Positions 49,425 through 58,940 of a DNA stretch of 59,287 nt are shown here, in pieces; positions within the stretch are counted from its first letter, which is position 1, and every line of letters starts with the position of its first letter. The position numbers and the translations under genes were made by a program. The stretch covers positions 1-59,287 of the forward strand of contig CACJMW010000005.1 of the NCBI GenBank assembly GCA_902594655.1. The letters run 5' to 3'. The notes under the pieces were generated by a model. The model did no database searches and was not told where the DNA came from. It saw only the letters and a list, made by a program, of their open reading frames with translations. The stretch is from an uncultured Pelagibacteraceae bacterium (GTDB lineage: Bacteria; Pseudomonadota; Alphaproteobacteria; Pelagibacterales; Pelagibacteraceae).

Positions 49425-50903
49425 TTATGCTAAAGTTTTTCTAATTGCTTGTCTCCAACCTTGCAATAACTTATTTCTCAAAGATTTGTTAAGTTTTGGT
49501 GAAAAAACTCTATCTTTTTTCCATTTAACTTTAATTTCATTTAAAGATTTAAATTCTTTAATTTGATATCCTGCTAATAGTGCTACACCTAATGCAGTAG
49601 TTTCTGAAACTTTTGGTCTTACTACTTTTAAATTAATCGTATCTGATAAAAACTGTGCAAACCAATTGTTTGCTACCATTCCACCATCCACTTTAATTAT
49701 TTTTGGTTTTAGCCCGTCTTTTTTCATAGACTCAAATAAATCAAAACTTTGATACGAGACAGACTCTACAACTGCCCTGACTAAACTTTTCCAATCGCTA
49801 TTCCTAGTTAGGCCTGTAATCAATCCTCTTGCGTCTGGCCTCCAATACGGCGCTCCTATTCCACTAAATGCAGGAACAATGTATACACCCTCATTATTTT
49901 TTTTTGATTTAGCAATTTGTTCAGTTTCATATGCATTATTTATCAACTTTATTTTATCTCTCAACCATTGAACTCCGGCTCCAGCTATAAATATCGAGCC
50001 TTCTAATGCATAAGTGTTTTTACCATTCAGTGTATAGCAAATTGTGGTTAATAATTTATTTTTAGAATAAATTTTTTTAGATCCTGTGTTCATAATCACA
50101 AATGCTCCAGTTCCATATGTGCTTTTTGTTGAACCACTTTCAAAACAAGCTTGTCCAACAGCTGCGGATTGTTGATCTCCAAGAACAGCAGAAATAGGTA
50201 TCTCTTTACCTAAAATTTTTTTATTTGTTGTTCCAAAATTATCTGCAGAATTTTTTACTTTTGGTAAAATTTTGTAAGGTATTTTTAGTTTTTTTAATAT
50301 CTCATTGTCCCACTTATTTGTATTAATGTTGAAAAGCATTGTCCTTGAGGCATTAGTAGTCTCTGTTAAATGCTTATGTTCATTAGTAAGTTTCCAAATT
50401 AAAAATGTATCAATTGTACCAAACAATAAATTATTTGATTTTAATAATGATTTAGTTTTTTTTACATTATCTAATATCCATTTTATTTTTGTAGCTGAAA
50501 AATATGGATCAATAAATAAACCAGTTTTCTTTCTGATTTTGTTTTCAAAATTATTTTTTTTTAAAATTTTACAATAATTTTGTGTTCTTCTATCTTGCCA
50601 AACAATTGCATTATAAACTGGCTTTCCATTTTTTTTATTCCATAGAACTGTAGTCTCTCTCTGATTGGTAATGCCAATACTTAAGATTTTACCATTTAGC
50701 TTTTTTGCTTTTTGAATTACTTTTTTTAATGATGAAAGTGTAGTTTCCCAAATCTCATTTGGATTATGTTCTACCCAGCCATTTTTAGGAAAATATTGTT
50801 TAAATTCTAGCTGATGTATAAATTTTATATTACCACTAGTATCAAACAAAATTGCTCTTGAAGATGTTGTTCCCTGATCAATGGCAACAAGAAATTTTTT
50901 CAC
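49425..50903 (-). CDS. glpK: Glycerol kinase
   Basis: 492 aa FGGY kinase: N-terminal AIDQGTTSSRAILF, NQRETTVLW, IVWQDRRTQNY (glycerol site), GDQQSAAVGQACF and TYGTGAFVIMNTG, and KVDGGMVANNWFAQF near the C-terminus. It phosphorylates glycerol to glycerol-3-phosphate. Downstream gpsA would oxidise the product. It is 5 bp after tmoV, an unexpected partner for a TMAO transporter. Confidence 0.95.
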   Translation of the reverse strand: MKKFLVAIDQGTTSSRAILFDTSGNIKFIHQLEFKQYFPKNGWVEHNPNEIWETTLSSLKKVIQKAKKLNGKILSIGITNQRETTVLWNKKNGKPVYNAIVWQDRRTQNYCKILKKNNFENKIRKKTGLFIDPYFSATKIKWILDNVKKTKSLLKSNNLLFGTIDTFLIWKLTNEHKHLTETTNASRTMLFNINTNKWDNEILKKLKIPYKILPKVKNSADNFGTTNKKILGKEIPISAVLGDQQSAAVGQACFESGSTKSTYGTGAFVIMNTGSKKIYSKNKLLTTICYTLNGKNTYALEGSIFIAGAGVQWLRDKIKLINNAYETEQIAKSKKNNEGVYIVPAFSGIGAPYWRPDARGLITGLTRNSDWKSLVRAVVESVSYQSFDLFESMKKDGLKPKIIKVDGGMVANNWFAQFLSDTINLKVVRPKVSETTALGVALLAGYQIKEFKSLNEIKVKWKKDRVFSPKLNKSLRNKLLQGWRQAIRKTLA

Positions 50904-50908
50904 AGAGT

Positions 50909-53062
50909 TTAATCAATGCCTAGGTGTTTTTTTCTTTGTCCTACCCAAGTTCTAATCAAGTTATCAAATATCAAACCTATAAATGCTACACAAATACCAA
51001 GCGTTAATCCTATTCCAGCTCCGTTTTTATCCGAAAGCGCTTTAAGGATGTATTGTCCCAAATCTTCTGTTCCTATAAATGCTCCAATTATCACCATAAA
51101 CAAAGCAAAAACTATAGTTTGATTAAGACCAAGCATCATATGTGGAAATGCTAATGGAAATTCTATTTTTGTTAATCTTTGGAATTTATTCACTCCTGAC
51201 ATTGTTGCCGCATCGTGTAGACCTGCTGGAACACTTCTTAATCCTTCAATTGTATATCTTGTTGCAGGTATTGTTGCGTAAACTATAACAGCTATCAATA
51301 CAGATGTATCAGTGATTCCAAAAAGCATCATAACTGGTATCAGATAAACAAAAGATGGGAATGTTTGAAATATATCGCATACACCAAGCATAAAAGCAGC
51401 AGCACGTTTGCTTTGGAAACATAAAGTTCCAACCGTAAATCCAATTGTACAAGACATAATTACTCCAAAAGTTGCCATGTAGGTTGTAACCAAGGCTCTA
51501 TCCCACCACGGACTTAAAGCTATAAATAAAGTTAATGCAAAAACAACTAAAGCGGAACGAATTCCACCAATTAAATATCCTGCTCCTACAACTAAAACTA
51601 AGGTCGCTACTGCCGGCATTCTTAAATATAAAGCTCGCATTGGCTGAAGGACTTCAACAATCAGCCAGGTATTGAATGCTTTTATATATACAAAAAAAGT
51701 ATCAAAAATCCAGTCAACACCTTTATTCCAAAAATCTGCTGTTGATATTCCCTTATTATGTGGAACTTCAAATAAATAATTAAATGTATCTTTGAATATA
51801 AAAGTTCCAACATATGCAAGTATAATTCCTATAATTACTGATGCGCCAAAAAATAAAGAATTTTTATTTCTTTGGTAGAATGTAAGATTTCCAAAATAAT
51901 CTGTTTGTTTATTCGCCCAAGCTAAAGACATTTTATCTAAAAGAATTGCAATTAAACTAATACATAGTCCTGCCTCTAAAGCTAATCCAATATTTAATTG
52001 GTTTAAAGCTAATAATAAATTAAATCCTAAACCTTTTGCACCTATAAAGGCCGAAATAACAGCCATAGAAAAACAAACCATGATTACTTGGTTCACCCCT
52101 ATTAGGATATCTCTTCGTGCAGTTGGAATTAAAACTTTAGTCATCAGTTGCCAATTATTACATCCACTCATTCTCCCTGCTTCAATTACTTCAGGAGGTA
52201 CTGCTCTTAAACCCAATAAAGTTAAAAGTATCATTGGAGGTACAGCAACAATCATAGTTATAATTACAGCGGCATGATCTCCCACTCCAAAAAGAACAAG
52301 TGCTGGGACTAATACAGCGTATTGTGGCATTGTTTGCATAACTAGAAGTATGGGATACAACGCTTTTTCAACACGTTTACTTTTATATGCTGCTACACCT
52401 AATCCTAAACCAAATATAAATGACAATGGTGCTGCTACTAATATAAATGACAGCGTTTGCATAGATGGCTTCCACTGACCAAATATAGAAATATAAACCA
52501 TTACTAAACCAGCAAATATAGCTAAACCCTTGCCACTTAATTTGTATGAAAGTATAGCGAAACCAGCAGCAACAATTGTCCAAGGTAGACCTGGTAACTC
52601 TGCCCAAGGATTTTTATCAATCCAATCCCAACTAGTAAACGCTACAATTGTTTCAAGTCCACCTAATAAAGTTTCTCTAATTAAAAATATTAAAAATGTC
52701 ATAAATGAAGTTAAGGTTCTTGATATTTCTAATACTAGTGGTCTAGTTTTATATTCTTGTGTATCTTCATTCCAAAATTCCATTGGCATCCACTCATTCA
52801 TTAAAAAAAATAATGAATCATTGATCCAAATAGGTAGCCATCCAAGAAGTGGGGGTAGTCTCCAAAATACATCAAAAGCGTAATACCTTACTTCTTTACC
52901 TAAAAAAACATATGTACTTTGATTTGGGTCTTTTACAAATTCTGCTTGTCCTCTTATAAATTTGTATGTTTCAGGAACATCGATAGAAAAACATAAAGCA
53001 AAAAATATGATTAATAAAAATAACCATTGAAATAATTTCGGATATTTTTTTAAGTAATCCAT
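50909..53062 (-). CDS. tmoV: TMAO ABC transporter permease, double-length
   Basis: 717 aa, about twice a normal ProW permease, with two BPD_transp_1 cores. The first has LLVMQTMPQYAVLVPALVLFG and EAGRMSGCNNWQLMTKVLIP, the second DIFQTFPSFVYLIPVMMLFG and DAATMSGVNKFQRLTKIEFP. Each EAA loop contacts one ATPase, so one polypeptide could supply both membrane halves. It fits TmoV of the TMAO transporter in SAR11/Roseobacter. Encoded 3 bp after tmoW, and followed by glpK after 5 bp. Confidence 0.86.
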   Translation of the reverse strand: MDYLKKYPKLFQWLFLLIIFFALCFSIDVPETYKFIRGQAEFVKDPNQSTYVFLGKEVRYYAFDVFWRLPPLLGWLPIWINDSLFFLMNEWMPMEFWNEDTQEYKTRPLVLEISRTLTSFMTFLIFLIRETLLGGLETIVAFTSWDWIDKNPWAELPGLPWTIVAAGFAILSYKLSGKGLAIFAGLVMVYISIFGQWKPSMQTLSFILVAAPLSFIFGLGLGVAAYKSKRVEKALYPILLVMQTMPQYAVLVPALVLFGVGDHAAVIITMIVAVPPMILLTLLGLRAVPPEVIEAGRMSGCNNWQLMTKVLIPTARRDILIGVNQVIMVCFSMAVISAFIGAKGLGFNLLLALNQLNIGLALEAGLCISLIAILLDKMSLAWANKQTDYFGNLTFYQRNKNSLFFGASVIIGIILAYVGTFIFKDTFNYLFEVPHNKGISTADFWNKGVDWIFDTFFVYIKAFNTWLIVEVLQPMRALYLRMPAVATLVLVVGAGYLIGGIRSALVVFALTLFIALSPWWDRALVTTYMATFGVIMSCTIGFTVGTLCFQSKRAAAFMLGVCDIFQTFPSFVYLIPVMMLFGITDTSVLIAVIVYATIPATRYTIEGLRSVPAGLHDAATMSGVNKFQRLTKIEFPLAFPHMMLGLNQTIVFALFMVIIGAFIGTEDLGQYILKALSDKNGAGIGLTLGICVAFIGLIFDNLIRTWVGQRKKHLGID

Positions 53063-53065
53063 ATT

Positions 53066-54097
53066 TTAATTACTATTTTTTCTTCCTCCAAAAACCGTGT
53101 TAATTATTTTTGTAGGATTGATAGAACCGATTACTTTATTGTTTTCATCTGTAACGGCCACTGATTTTTCTTGAGAAAGAATTTTTTCAGCCACATTTTC
53201 TATGACTTCATCTTTTGAAACCTTTAAATCACCTACATTCTCTGTATTTGATGTATCCATTACATCTTCTATTAATAAAACTTTTTCTCTTGGCACTTCT
53301 TCAGTGAATTTTCTCACATATTCAGTCGCAGGATTTAAAACAATTTTTGCAGGAGTGTCTAATTGCTCAATTATACCATCTTTCATAATTGCAATACGGT
53401 CAGCAAGTTTTAAAGCTTCATCAAAATCATGCGTAATAAACATAATTGTTTTTTGTAATTTTTCCTGAAGTCTTAAAAACTCATCCTGCATTTCTTTACG
53501 AATTAAAGGGTCTAATGCAGAAAAAGGTTCATCTAAAAACCATATATCAGGTTCTACTGCTAAGGATCTTGCTATTCCTACCCTTTGCTGTTGACCACCT
53601 GAAAGTTCTCTTGGAAAATAATTTTCTCTTCCATCAAGGCCAACTAATTTAACCATATCCATTGCTTTGCTAATACTATCTTCAGTTTTAATTCCCTTAA
53701 TTTGAAGTGGAAAAGCAATATTTTCAACTACTGTTTTATGAGGCAGCAAAGCAAAACTTTGAAAAACCATTCCCATTTTATTTCTTCTAAGGTCTATAAG
53801 TTCTTTATTGTTTAATTTTAGAAGATCCTGACCTTCAATAAAAATTTTTCCACCTGTTGCATCTGTCAATCTGGATATACATCTTAACAATGTTGATTTG
53901 CCTGAACCTGATAGGCCCATTACGACCAACATTTCTCCTTTTGAAACTTCAAATGAAGCATTATTGACACCCACAATGCATCCATTATCTTGGAAAGTTT
54001 TAGCATCAACATTACCATTTGATTCTTGAAGCATTTTTTCTGCATTTGCTCCAAAAATTTTATAAACATTTTCACATTTAATAACTGGTTCTGACAT
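53066..54097 (-). CDS. tmoW: TMAO ABC transporter ATP-binding protein
   Basis: 343 aa ProV-type ATPase: Walker A GLSGSGKST, Q-loop, signature ELSGGQQQR, Walker B WFLDEPFSALDP and ITHDFDEAL, with a C-terminal region containing a partial CBS-like domain (VAVTDENNKVIGSINP). It energises the double permease encoded next. Its binding-protein gene (tmoX) is 1.1 kb upstream, separated by two small genes and a terminator. Confidence 0.88.
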   Translation of the reverse strand: MSEPVIKCENVYKIFGANAEKMLQESNGNVDAKTFQDNGCIVGVNNASFEVSKGEMLVVMGLSGSGKSTLLRCISRLTDATGGKIFIEGQDLLKLNNKELIDLRRNKMGMVFQSFALLPHKTVVENIAFPLQIKGIKTEDSISKAMDMVKLVGLDGRENYFPRELSGGQQQRVGIARSLAVEPDIWFLDEPFSALDPLIRKEMQDEFLRLQEKLQKTIMFITHDFDEALKLADRIAIMKDGIIEQLDTPAKIVLNPATEYVRKFTEEVPREKVLLIEDVMDTSNTENVGDLKVSKDEVIENVAEKILSQEKSVAVTDENNKVIGSINPTKIINTVFGGRKNSN

Positions 54098-54161
54098 AAA
54101 TTATTAACTAAATTATATGAAATTAATATAAAATTAAATCTATTTAATTAGTATTTTCCCC

Positions 54162-54713
54162 CTAAAAGTTTTTTATAAAATATACCCTTGTATCAATTCC
54201 AGTGCTTAAAAAGCTTAATGCTTCTCCACTAACAGTAATTGACTCGTTTACTCCTACATTATCTCCGCTTACAGTAAAGCCAGCAAAACATTTATTTTCT
54301 TCTTTATCCCATTTTACAAATGTATCGTCTATTTTATTTCCATTTATTGTATAAATTTCATGCGCTCTAAAATTTAAAAAATTTGCACCCATAATCGCAC
54401 GTTGTGGTATAAGTTTTGTTGCCTTGCAAACCTGCTCGTAAATATCATCTGTTAATTTGTAGTGATCTGTACCATCAAAAGTTACTAATATCCCTGATGG
54501 AAGTTTTGATATTAATTCACTAAGTTTTTTTTCTTGTGCAATTCTCTCTTCCTCTATTTTCATTTTTTCGACTAATTCATCACCTTCCCCAAACATGACA
54601 TTTAAAATAAAAAAAAATGAAATTACTATAATTGTTACTATGACTAAGCCTGCAAACTGTCTGATAGATTCTGGTAATTCTTTAATTCTATTTTGGTAAT
54701 TTTCTTTTAACAT
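54162..54713 (-). CDS. Hypothetical single-span membrane protein
   Basis: 183 aa from ATG 54713, which overlaps the MORN stop by one base; an earlier ATG at 54740 is less likely. One membrane helix (about 19-40: FAGLVIVTIIVISFFFIL), then a charged coiled segment (KMKIEEERIAQEKKLSEL) and a compact outer domain containing two Cys (VCKATKL, NKCFAGF). The domain is probably periplasmic. No recognised family. Lies between the MORN gene and tmoW. Confidence 0.7.
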   Translation of the reverse strand: MLKENYQNRIKELPESIRQFAGLVIVTIIVISFFFILNVMFGEGDELVEKMKIEEERIAQEKKLSELISKLPSGILVTFDGTDHYKLTDDIYEQVCKATKLIPQRAIMGANFLNFRAHEIYTINGNKIDDTFVKWDKEENKCFAGFTVSGDNVGVNESITVSGEALSFLSTGIDTRVYFIKNF

Positions 54714-55090
54714 TATTCTTGTAACTTTCCATTTTGCCAAATTCCAGATTTTTGCGATCCATCAGACCAAGTAAAGGTTCCCTTGCCATTCATAAAACCA
54801 TTAGCCCATTCTCCTTCATATGTTGATCCATCTGGAAAAGTAAGCACACCTATGCCGCTCCATTCACTATTCTTGAATTCGCCTTTATAAATATATCCGT
54901 TAGGCCAAGTCTCAACTCCTTGACCATTTTTTTTTGTACCTACCCACTCACCTTCATAAGTTGTTTTATCTGTATAAACCCATTTACCATAACCATTTTC
55001 GCAATTTCCCTCCTTGCATCCAGTACTACGAGCTAATGCAGCAGATGAGATGAATAAACTTAAAATAATGCTTATAAGAATTTTTTTCAT
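54713..55090 (-). CDS. Secreted MORN-repeat protein
   Basis: 125 aa: signal peptide MKKILISIILSLFISSAALA followed by four to five MORN repeats (YEGEWVGTKKNGQGVETWPNG and similar, about 44-125), each with the YxGxxxxGxxxGxG pattern. MORN arrays bind phospholipid or protein partners. The genes for this and a small membrane protein lie between tmoX and tmoW, both on the minus strand. Its location at the envelope is predicted from the signal. Confidence 0.85.
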   Translation of the reverse strand: MKKILISIILSLFISSAALARSTGCKEGNCENGYGKWVYTDKTTYEGEWVGTKKNGQGVETWPNGYIYKGEFKNSEWSGIGVLTFPDGSTYEGEWANGFMNGKGTFTWSDGSQKSGIWQNGKLQE

Positions 55091-55114
55091 TTTATTATTT
55101 TACACATTATTGAT

Positions 55115-55151
55115 AAAAAAAAAATCCCCCCCAACATGGTCGGGGGAGATT
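55115..55151 (-). terminator. Rho-independent terminator after tmoX
   Basis: Reading the minus strand, AATCTCCCCC (from 55151), loop GACCATGTT-like, GGGGGGATTT and a run of about ten T form a strong intrinsic terminator 22 bp beyond the tmoX stop codon. It separates the abundant binding-protein message from the MORN gene and transporter genes, like the stem-loops at 4238 and 26857. Confidence 0.85.
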
Positions 55152-55173
55152 TCTAAAATTTATTAGCTAAACC

Positions 55174-56121
55174 TTATTTAGTAAAAGCTTGCCAAACTTT
55201 CTTGTTATCTTTCAGCCATTTTTTAGCTGCATCTTCGTGAGTCATTTTGTCAACATCAACTAAAGCTGCCATTGCACCAATTTGACTTGTTGAAAACGAA
55301 AGTTTTTTGAACATTGCTGCCGCTTTTGGATGAGTTTTTGGAAAGTCAGCATTTACTGCTTTTTTCAAATAACCATCTGGCGAACCACATTTTCCATCTC
55401 CACCATCTTCTGGTCTACAACCTGCTGTGTATGGAGGAAAGTCGATAAATGTAAAACCAGCACCATCTGTGAAGTTAGGTGTCCAGTTAAAGATGATTGT
55501 TCCTCTTCCTTCTTTTTTAGCAGCTGCTAATTCCGCCCAAAGTGCATCCGCACTTCCAGCAAATTTAACCCACCAAAGATCTCCTAAACCTAAAGCGTCA
55601 ACCCTTTGTGGAATTAAGTCACCGTGCCAAGTTTGTGGACCTTCCAACATTCTTCCTTTTCCATCCGGAGAGTCAGGTGTTGTAAAGTTTTTTGCACAAT
55701 CAGGATTTTTTAAAGCAGTCCAGTCTGGTAGGCCTGGGCATAATCCTTTTTCAGCAACCCAATTAGGATATCCCATATCCTCTAGTGTTCTTGCCTCATG
55801 GTCTCCCCAGTCAAGCAATCCACCTTTATCAAGAGCTGTTGTGAATGATTTACCAAAAGCAGATTCCCATACCTCGTGAGATATAGTTACGTCACCAATT
55901 CTAATTGACTCGTATACTGCTTGTGAGTCAGCATTTACGTATTTTACGTTGTTACCCATGCTTTCCATAATTCCACCAATAACGTAAGCCATTACAATTT
56001 GACTTGACCAGTTATGAGTTGGGATAACGATGGGCTTTTTGCTATCTGCTGAGTTAGCAATTCCAGCAAAAGAAACGGCTGAAATTATTACTGCAGATAA
56101 AAATGATATTATTTTTCTCAT
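55174..56121 (-). CDS. tmoX: TMAO-binding periplasmic protein
   Basis: 315 aa from ATG 56121, preceded by GGGGAAA; 60 further bases upstream are open but would add a poor leader. Signal peptide MRKIISFLSAVIISAVSFAG...NSADSKKP. Binding-pocket aromatics include PTHNWSSQI, HEVWESAFG, DLWWVKFAG and FNWTPNF, in line with a Trp/aromatic cage for TMAO. It has more cysteines (GLCPG, GCRPEDGGDGKCG) than the other two binding proteins in the window. Its divergent neighbour is tdm, encoding the enzyme for the same compound. Confidence 0.85.
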   Translation of the reverse strand: MRKIISFLSAVIISAVSFAGIANSADSKKPIVIPTHNWSSQIVMAYVIGGIMESMGNNVKYVNADSQAVYESIRIGDVTISHEVWESAFGKSFTTALDKGGLLDWGDHEARTLEDMGYPNWVAEKGLCPGLPDWTALKNPDCAKNFTTPDSPDGKGRMLEGPQTWHGDLIPQRVDALGLGDLWWVKFAGSADALWAELAAAKKEGRGTIIFNWTPNFTDGAGFTFIDFPPYTAGCRPEDGGDGKCGSPDGYLKKAVNADFPKTHPKAAAMFKKLSFSTSQIGAMAALVDVDKMTHEDAAKKWLKDNKKVWQAFTK

Positions 56122-56168
56122 TTTTCCCCTTTCCTTAATATTAAGTAATTTAATTAAAGGCGTTATTA

Positions 56169-56194
56169 ATAAAAATATCAATCAATATTTTTAT
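56169..56194. promoter_or_regulatory. Inverted repeat in the tmoX/tdm divergent region
   Basis: ATAAAAATAT (56169-56178), spacer CAATCA, ATATTTTTAT (56185-56194). It lies almost midway between the two start codons (123 bp apart). Such AT-only arms can arise by chance in this composition; an operator for joint control of TMAO uptake and demethylation is only a suggestion. Confidence 0.3.
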
Positions 56195-56244
56195 ATATAA
56201 AAATTATAAATAGTTTTATATTATTATTTAAATATAAGCGTTTA

Positions 56245-58581
56245 ATGAAAACAAGTTTCGATATTAAAGAACCGGGTTTAAATGTATTACCACCTGGAGT
56301 TGAGCGTCATGTAGTAAATGGTGGAGGTCTAACCGGTTTACAAATTTTTCCTGATGATGAAATTGAAATCATTAATGATGAAGGAAATCAAGTTTGTGAA
56401 ATTGTTGTATTTGATAAAGATGGAAAATCTGATCTTGGAATATTAAATCTTAAAGAAAATTCAAAAAATTCAGAAATAAAAAAAATCTTAACTAGCAAAG
56501 ATGAAAGTTCTTTAATTGCAAACCATCAACTTAAAAAAAGAAATTTAGATATTACTAAGTCAAAATCTTCATTAATTTTTAGTAAGGAATCAATTTCAGG
56601 CGATAAAATAAATTTTAAATCAAAAGATAAGTGTTACGTTATTTTTGCCGCTCCAGGAGAAGATATGTTGGTACACGAACAAAATCCTGTAACAGATTTA
56701 ACTATATTTATTAAAAGAGCAAATGTAATAAATGATAAAGAATTATCTGTAATTCCAGATCCTGTATACGACCCAAAGCATGAACAGAATATTGATAGAA
56801 GTACAGCAATTTCATATGAAGTAAAAGAAGGAGACTACATTCAAGTTATTACACCAACTGGAAGACAATGCTCTGACTTTGTGGCATTTGATACTCAAAA
56901 ATTAGATAAAAAAATAGAAAAAGGATTGGACTGGCAAACTACAAGAACTTTTATGGGACATACTTTTCCAGGACCAGGTTTATTTTCTAAATTTTATGAT
57001 ACTGATCATCAGCCATTAGTAGAAGTTATAAGAGATACAGTCGGAAGACATGATACTTTCAATTTGGCATGTACCTCAAAATATTATGAAGATGCGGGTT
57101 ATTTTGGACATGCAAATTGCTCAGATAATTTAAGTAATGCAATGGAGCAATACGGAGTTCAAAGAAAAAAAGGTTGGCATGCAATAAACTTATTTTTTAA
57201 TACTTCAGCAGGCGGATTAAACTCAGTACTATCTGATGAATCTTTTGCAAGACCTGGAGATTATGTTTTATTTAAAGCTTTGAAAGATATAACTGTTGGT
57301 ACTTCTGCTTGTCCTAGCGATATTGATGCATGTAATTCATGGAATCCTACAGATATTTTTGTTAGAACTTATGACGGAAAAAAAGAATTTAAAAAATCTT
57401 TTGCTTTTAGAATGAAAACAGACTCAGAAAAAAAACTTACCAAACATTCAGGTTTCTATGAAAGAACTTCTAAACTTACTAGAAATTTTGTAGACGCGAG
57501 AGGTTTTTGGTTACCAAATGATTATACGAAAAGTGGTTTGGTTAATGAATATAATGCTTGTAGAGAAAAAGCAGTTTTAATAGATCTGTCAGCTTTAAGA
57601 AAATTTGAAATTATAGGACCAGATGCTGAAGAATTAATGAATTATACTCTTACAAGAAATATTAAAAAACTTTCTGTAGGACAAGTTGTGTATTCAGCAA
57701 TGTGTTATGAAAATGGAATGATGTTTGATGATGGAACTTTATTAAAATTAAGTGATACTGGTTATAGATGGATATGTGGTGATGAATATGGTGGAGAATG
57801 GTTAAAAGAAGTTGCGAAGAAAAAAAATTACAAAGTAATCATTAAAAATTCAACTGATCAAATTAGCAACGTTTCTATTCAAGGTCCGAATAGTAGAAAA
57901 ATTTTAAATAAATTAATTTTTACTCCTCCAACTCAGCCAACAATTGATGAACTGCAATGGTTCAGATTTACTATATGCAGAATGGATGATTTAAATGGCA
58001 TTCCCTTAGTGATATCTAGAACTGGATATACAGGCGAATTAGGTTATGAGGTTTGGTGTCACCCTAAAGATGCTCCTAAAGTTTGGGATAAATTAATGGA
58101 TGCAGGAAAAAATGACGGATTAATTCCAGCAGGGTTTGCTGCATTGGACAAACTTAGAATAGAAGCTGGTTTAATATTATTTGGAAATGAATTTGATGGT
58201 CAACAAGATCCTTTTGAGGCAGGCATTGGTTTTGCAGTTCCTTTAAAAACAAAAGAAGATGATTTTATTGGAAAAAAAGTTTTAGTTGAAAGAAAAGCAA
58301 ACCCACAAAAAAAATTGGTAGGTCTTGAATTGATTGCTAAAGAACCTGCCGCCCATGGTGATTGTGTTCATGTAGGAAGGGCTCAAGTAGGGATTGTAAC
58401 AAGTGCATGTTTTTCAACTGTACTCAATAAAAATGTAGCATTATGTAGAATTGATCCTCAATATGCTGAGATTGGAACTGAAGTTGAAGTTGGGAAAATC
58501 GATGGTCATCAAAAAAGAATTTCTGCAAAAGTAGTTAGATTTCCATTCTATGATCCGGATAAAACAAAAGTAAGATCTTAA
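56245..58581 (+). CDS. tdm: Trimethylamine N-oxide demethylase
   Basis: 778 aa two-part protein: an N-terminal DUF1989-type region (about 1-390) and a C-terminal GcvT-like folate domain (about 400-778). Cys276 (NLACTSKYY), Cys292 (GHANCSDNL) and Cys356 (GTSACPSDI) are spaced 16 and 64 apart, the spacing I recall for the three-cysteine zinc site of Methylocella Tdm. The enzyme converts TMAO to dimethylamine and formaldehyde, and the folate domain can trap the formaldehyde as methylene-THF. It is divergent from the TMAO-binding protein gene; the winged-helix gene follows after 5 bp. Confidence 0.92.
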   Translation: MKTSFDIKEPGLNVLPPGVERHVVNGGGLTGLQIFPDDEIEIINDEGNQVCEIVVFDKDGKSDLGILNLKENSKNSEIKKILTSKDESSLIANHQLKKRNLDITKSKSSLIFSKESISGDKINFKSKDKCYVIFAAPGEDMLVHEQNPVTDLTIFIKRANVINDKELSVIPDPVYDPKHEQNIDRSTAISYEVKEGDYIQVITPTGRQCSDFVAFDTQKLDKKIEKGLDWQTTRTFMGHTFPGPGLFSKFYDTDHQPLVEVIRDTVGRHDTFNLACTSKYYEDAGYFGHANCSDNLSNAMEQYGVQRKKGWHAINLFFNTSAGGLNSVLSDESFARPGDYVLFKALKDITVGTSACPSDIDACNSWNPTDIFVRTYDGKKEFKKSFAFRMKTDSEKKLTKHSGFYERTSKLTRNFVDARGFWLPNDYTKSGLVNEYNACREKAVLIDLSALRKFEIIGPDAEELMNYTLTRNIKKLSVGQVVYSAMCYENGMMFDDGTLLKLSDTGYRWICGDEYGGEWLKEVAKKKNYKVIIKNSTDQISNVSIQGPNSRKILNKLIFTPPTQPTIDELQWFRFTICRMDDLNGIPLVISRTGYTGELGYEVWCHPKDAPKVWDKLMDAGKNDGLIPAGFAALDKLRIEAGLILFGNEFDGQQDPFEAGIGFAVPLKTKEDDFIGKKVLVERKANPQKKLVGLELIAKEPAAHGDCVHVGRAQVGIVTSACFSTVLNKNVALCRIDPQYAEIGTEVEVGKIDGHQKRISAKVVRFPFYDPDKTKVRS

Positions 58582-58586
58582 AATAG

Positions 58587-58937
58587 ATGGCTAAAATTAA
58601 AAAGGATTTATTAGAATTTTGGGAAGATCAAATGAGACTATCCCATACATCAAGTAATTATTTTTTTAGGAAATCACCCTCTCATTATCATATGATGCTA
58701 ATAGTTATGCATGCTTATAAATATAGTGAAAGTTTATCAGTTGAAGAATTGAAGACTAAGCTATTTAAAACTTCTAGACCAAAGTCTGCTTTGATGATTA
58801 AAGAAGCTTGTGATAAAAATTTCTTTCTTTTGGAAAAAAAAGGCAAGGATAATAGAAAAAAATACGTTATCCCCACCCCAGAATTCATTAATGAATTTAA
58901 CGAATACCTTAAGACCCTAAATAATCTAAGCTTTTAG
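58587..58937 (+). CDS. Small winged-helix (MarR-like) DNA-binding protein
   Basis: 116 aa. ESLSVEELKTKLFKTSRPKSALMIKEACDKNFF, cut here as ESLSVEELKTKLFKTS then RPKSALMIKEACDKNFF, fits a helix-turn-helix, and EKKGKDNRKKYVIPTPEF a beta-wing, as in MarR-type regulators, although no effector domain is visible. It is encoded 5 bp after tdm, so it may regulate TMAO/methylamine genes. A related half-palindrome lies directly after its stop (58941). Confidence 0.65.
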   Translation: MAKIKKDLLEFWEDQMRLSHTSSNYFFRKSPSHYHMMLIVMHAYKYSESLSVEELKTKLFKTSRPKSALMIKEACDKNFFLLEKKGKDNRKKYVIPTPEFINEFNEYLKTLNNLSF

Positions 58938-58940
58938 AAA

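Noticed and set aside
52530-52883. 117-aa plus-strand frame opposite tmoV
   Set aside because: Lies wholly within the double permease gene on the other strand and shows no recognisable domain.
55427-55879. 150-aa plus-strand open frame opposite tmoX
   Set aside because: Antisense to a well-supported binding-protein gene, with no family motif and no ribosome site; a shadow of tmoX codon usage.
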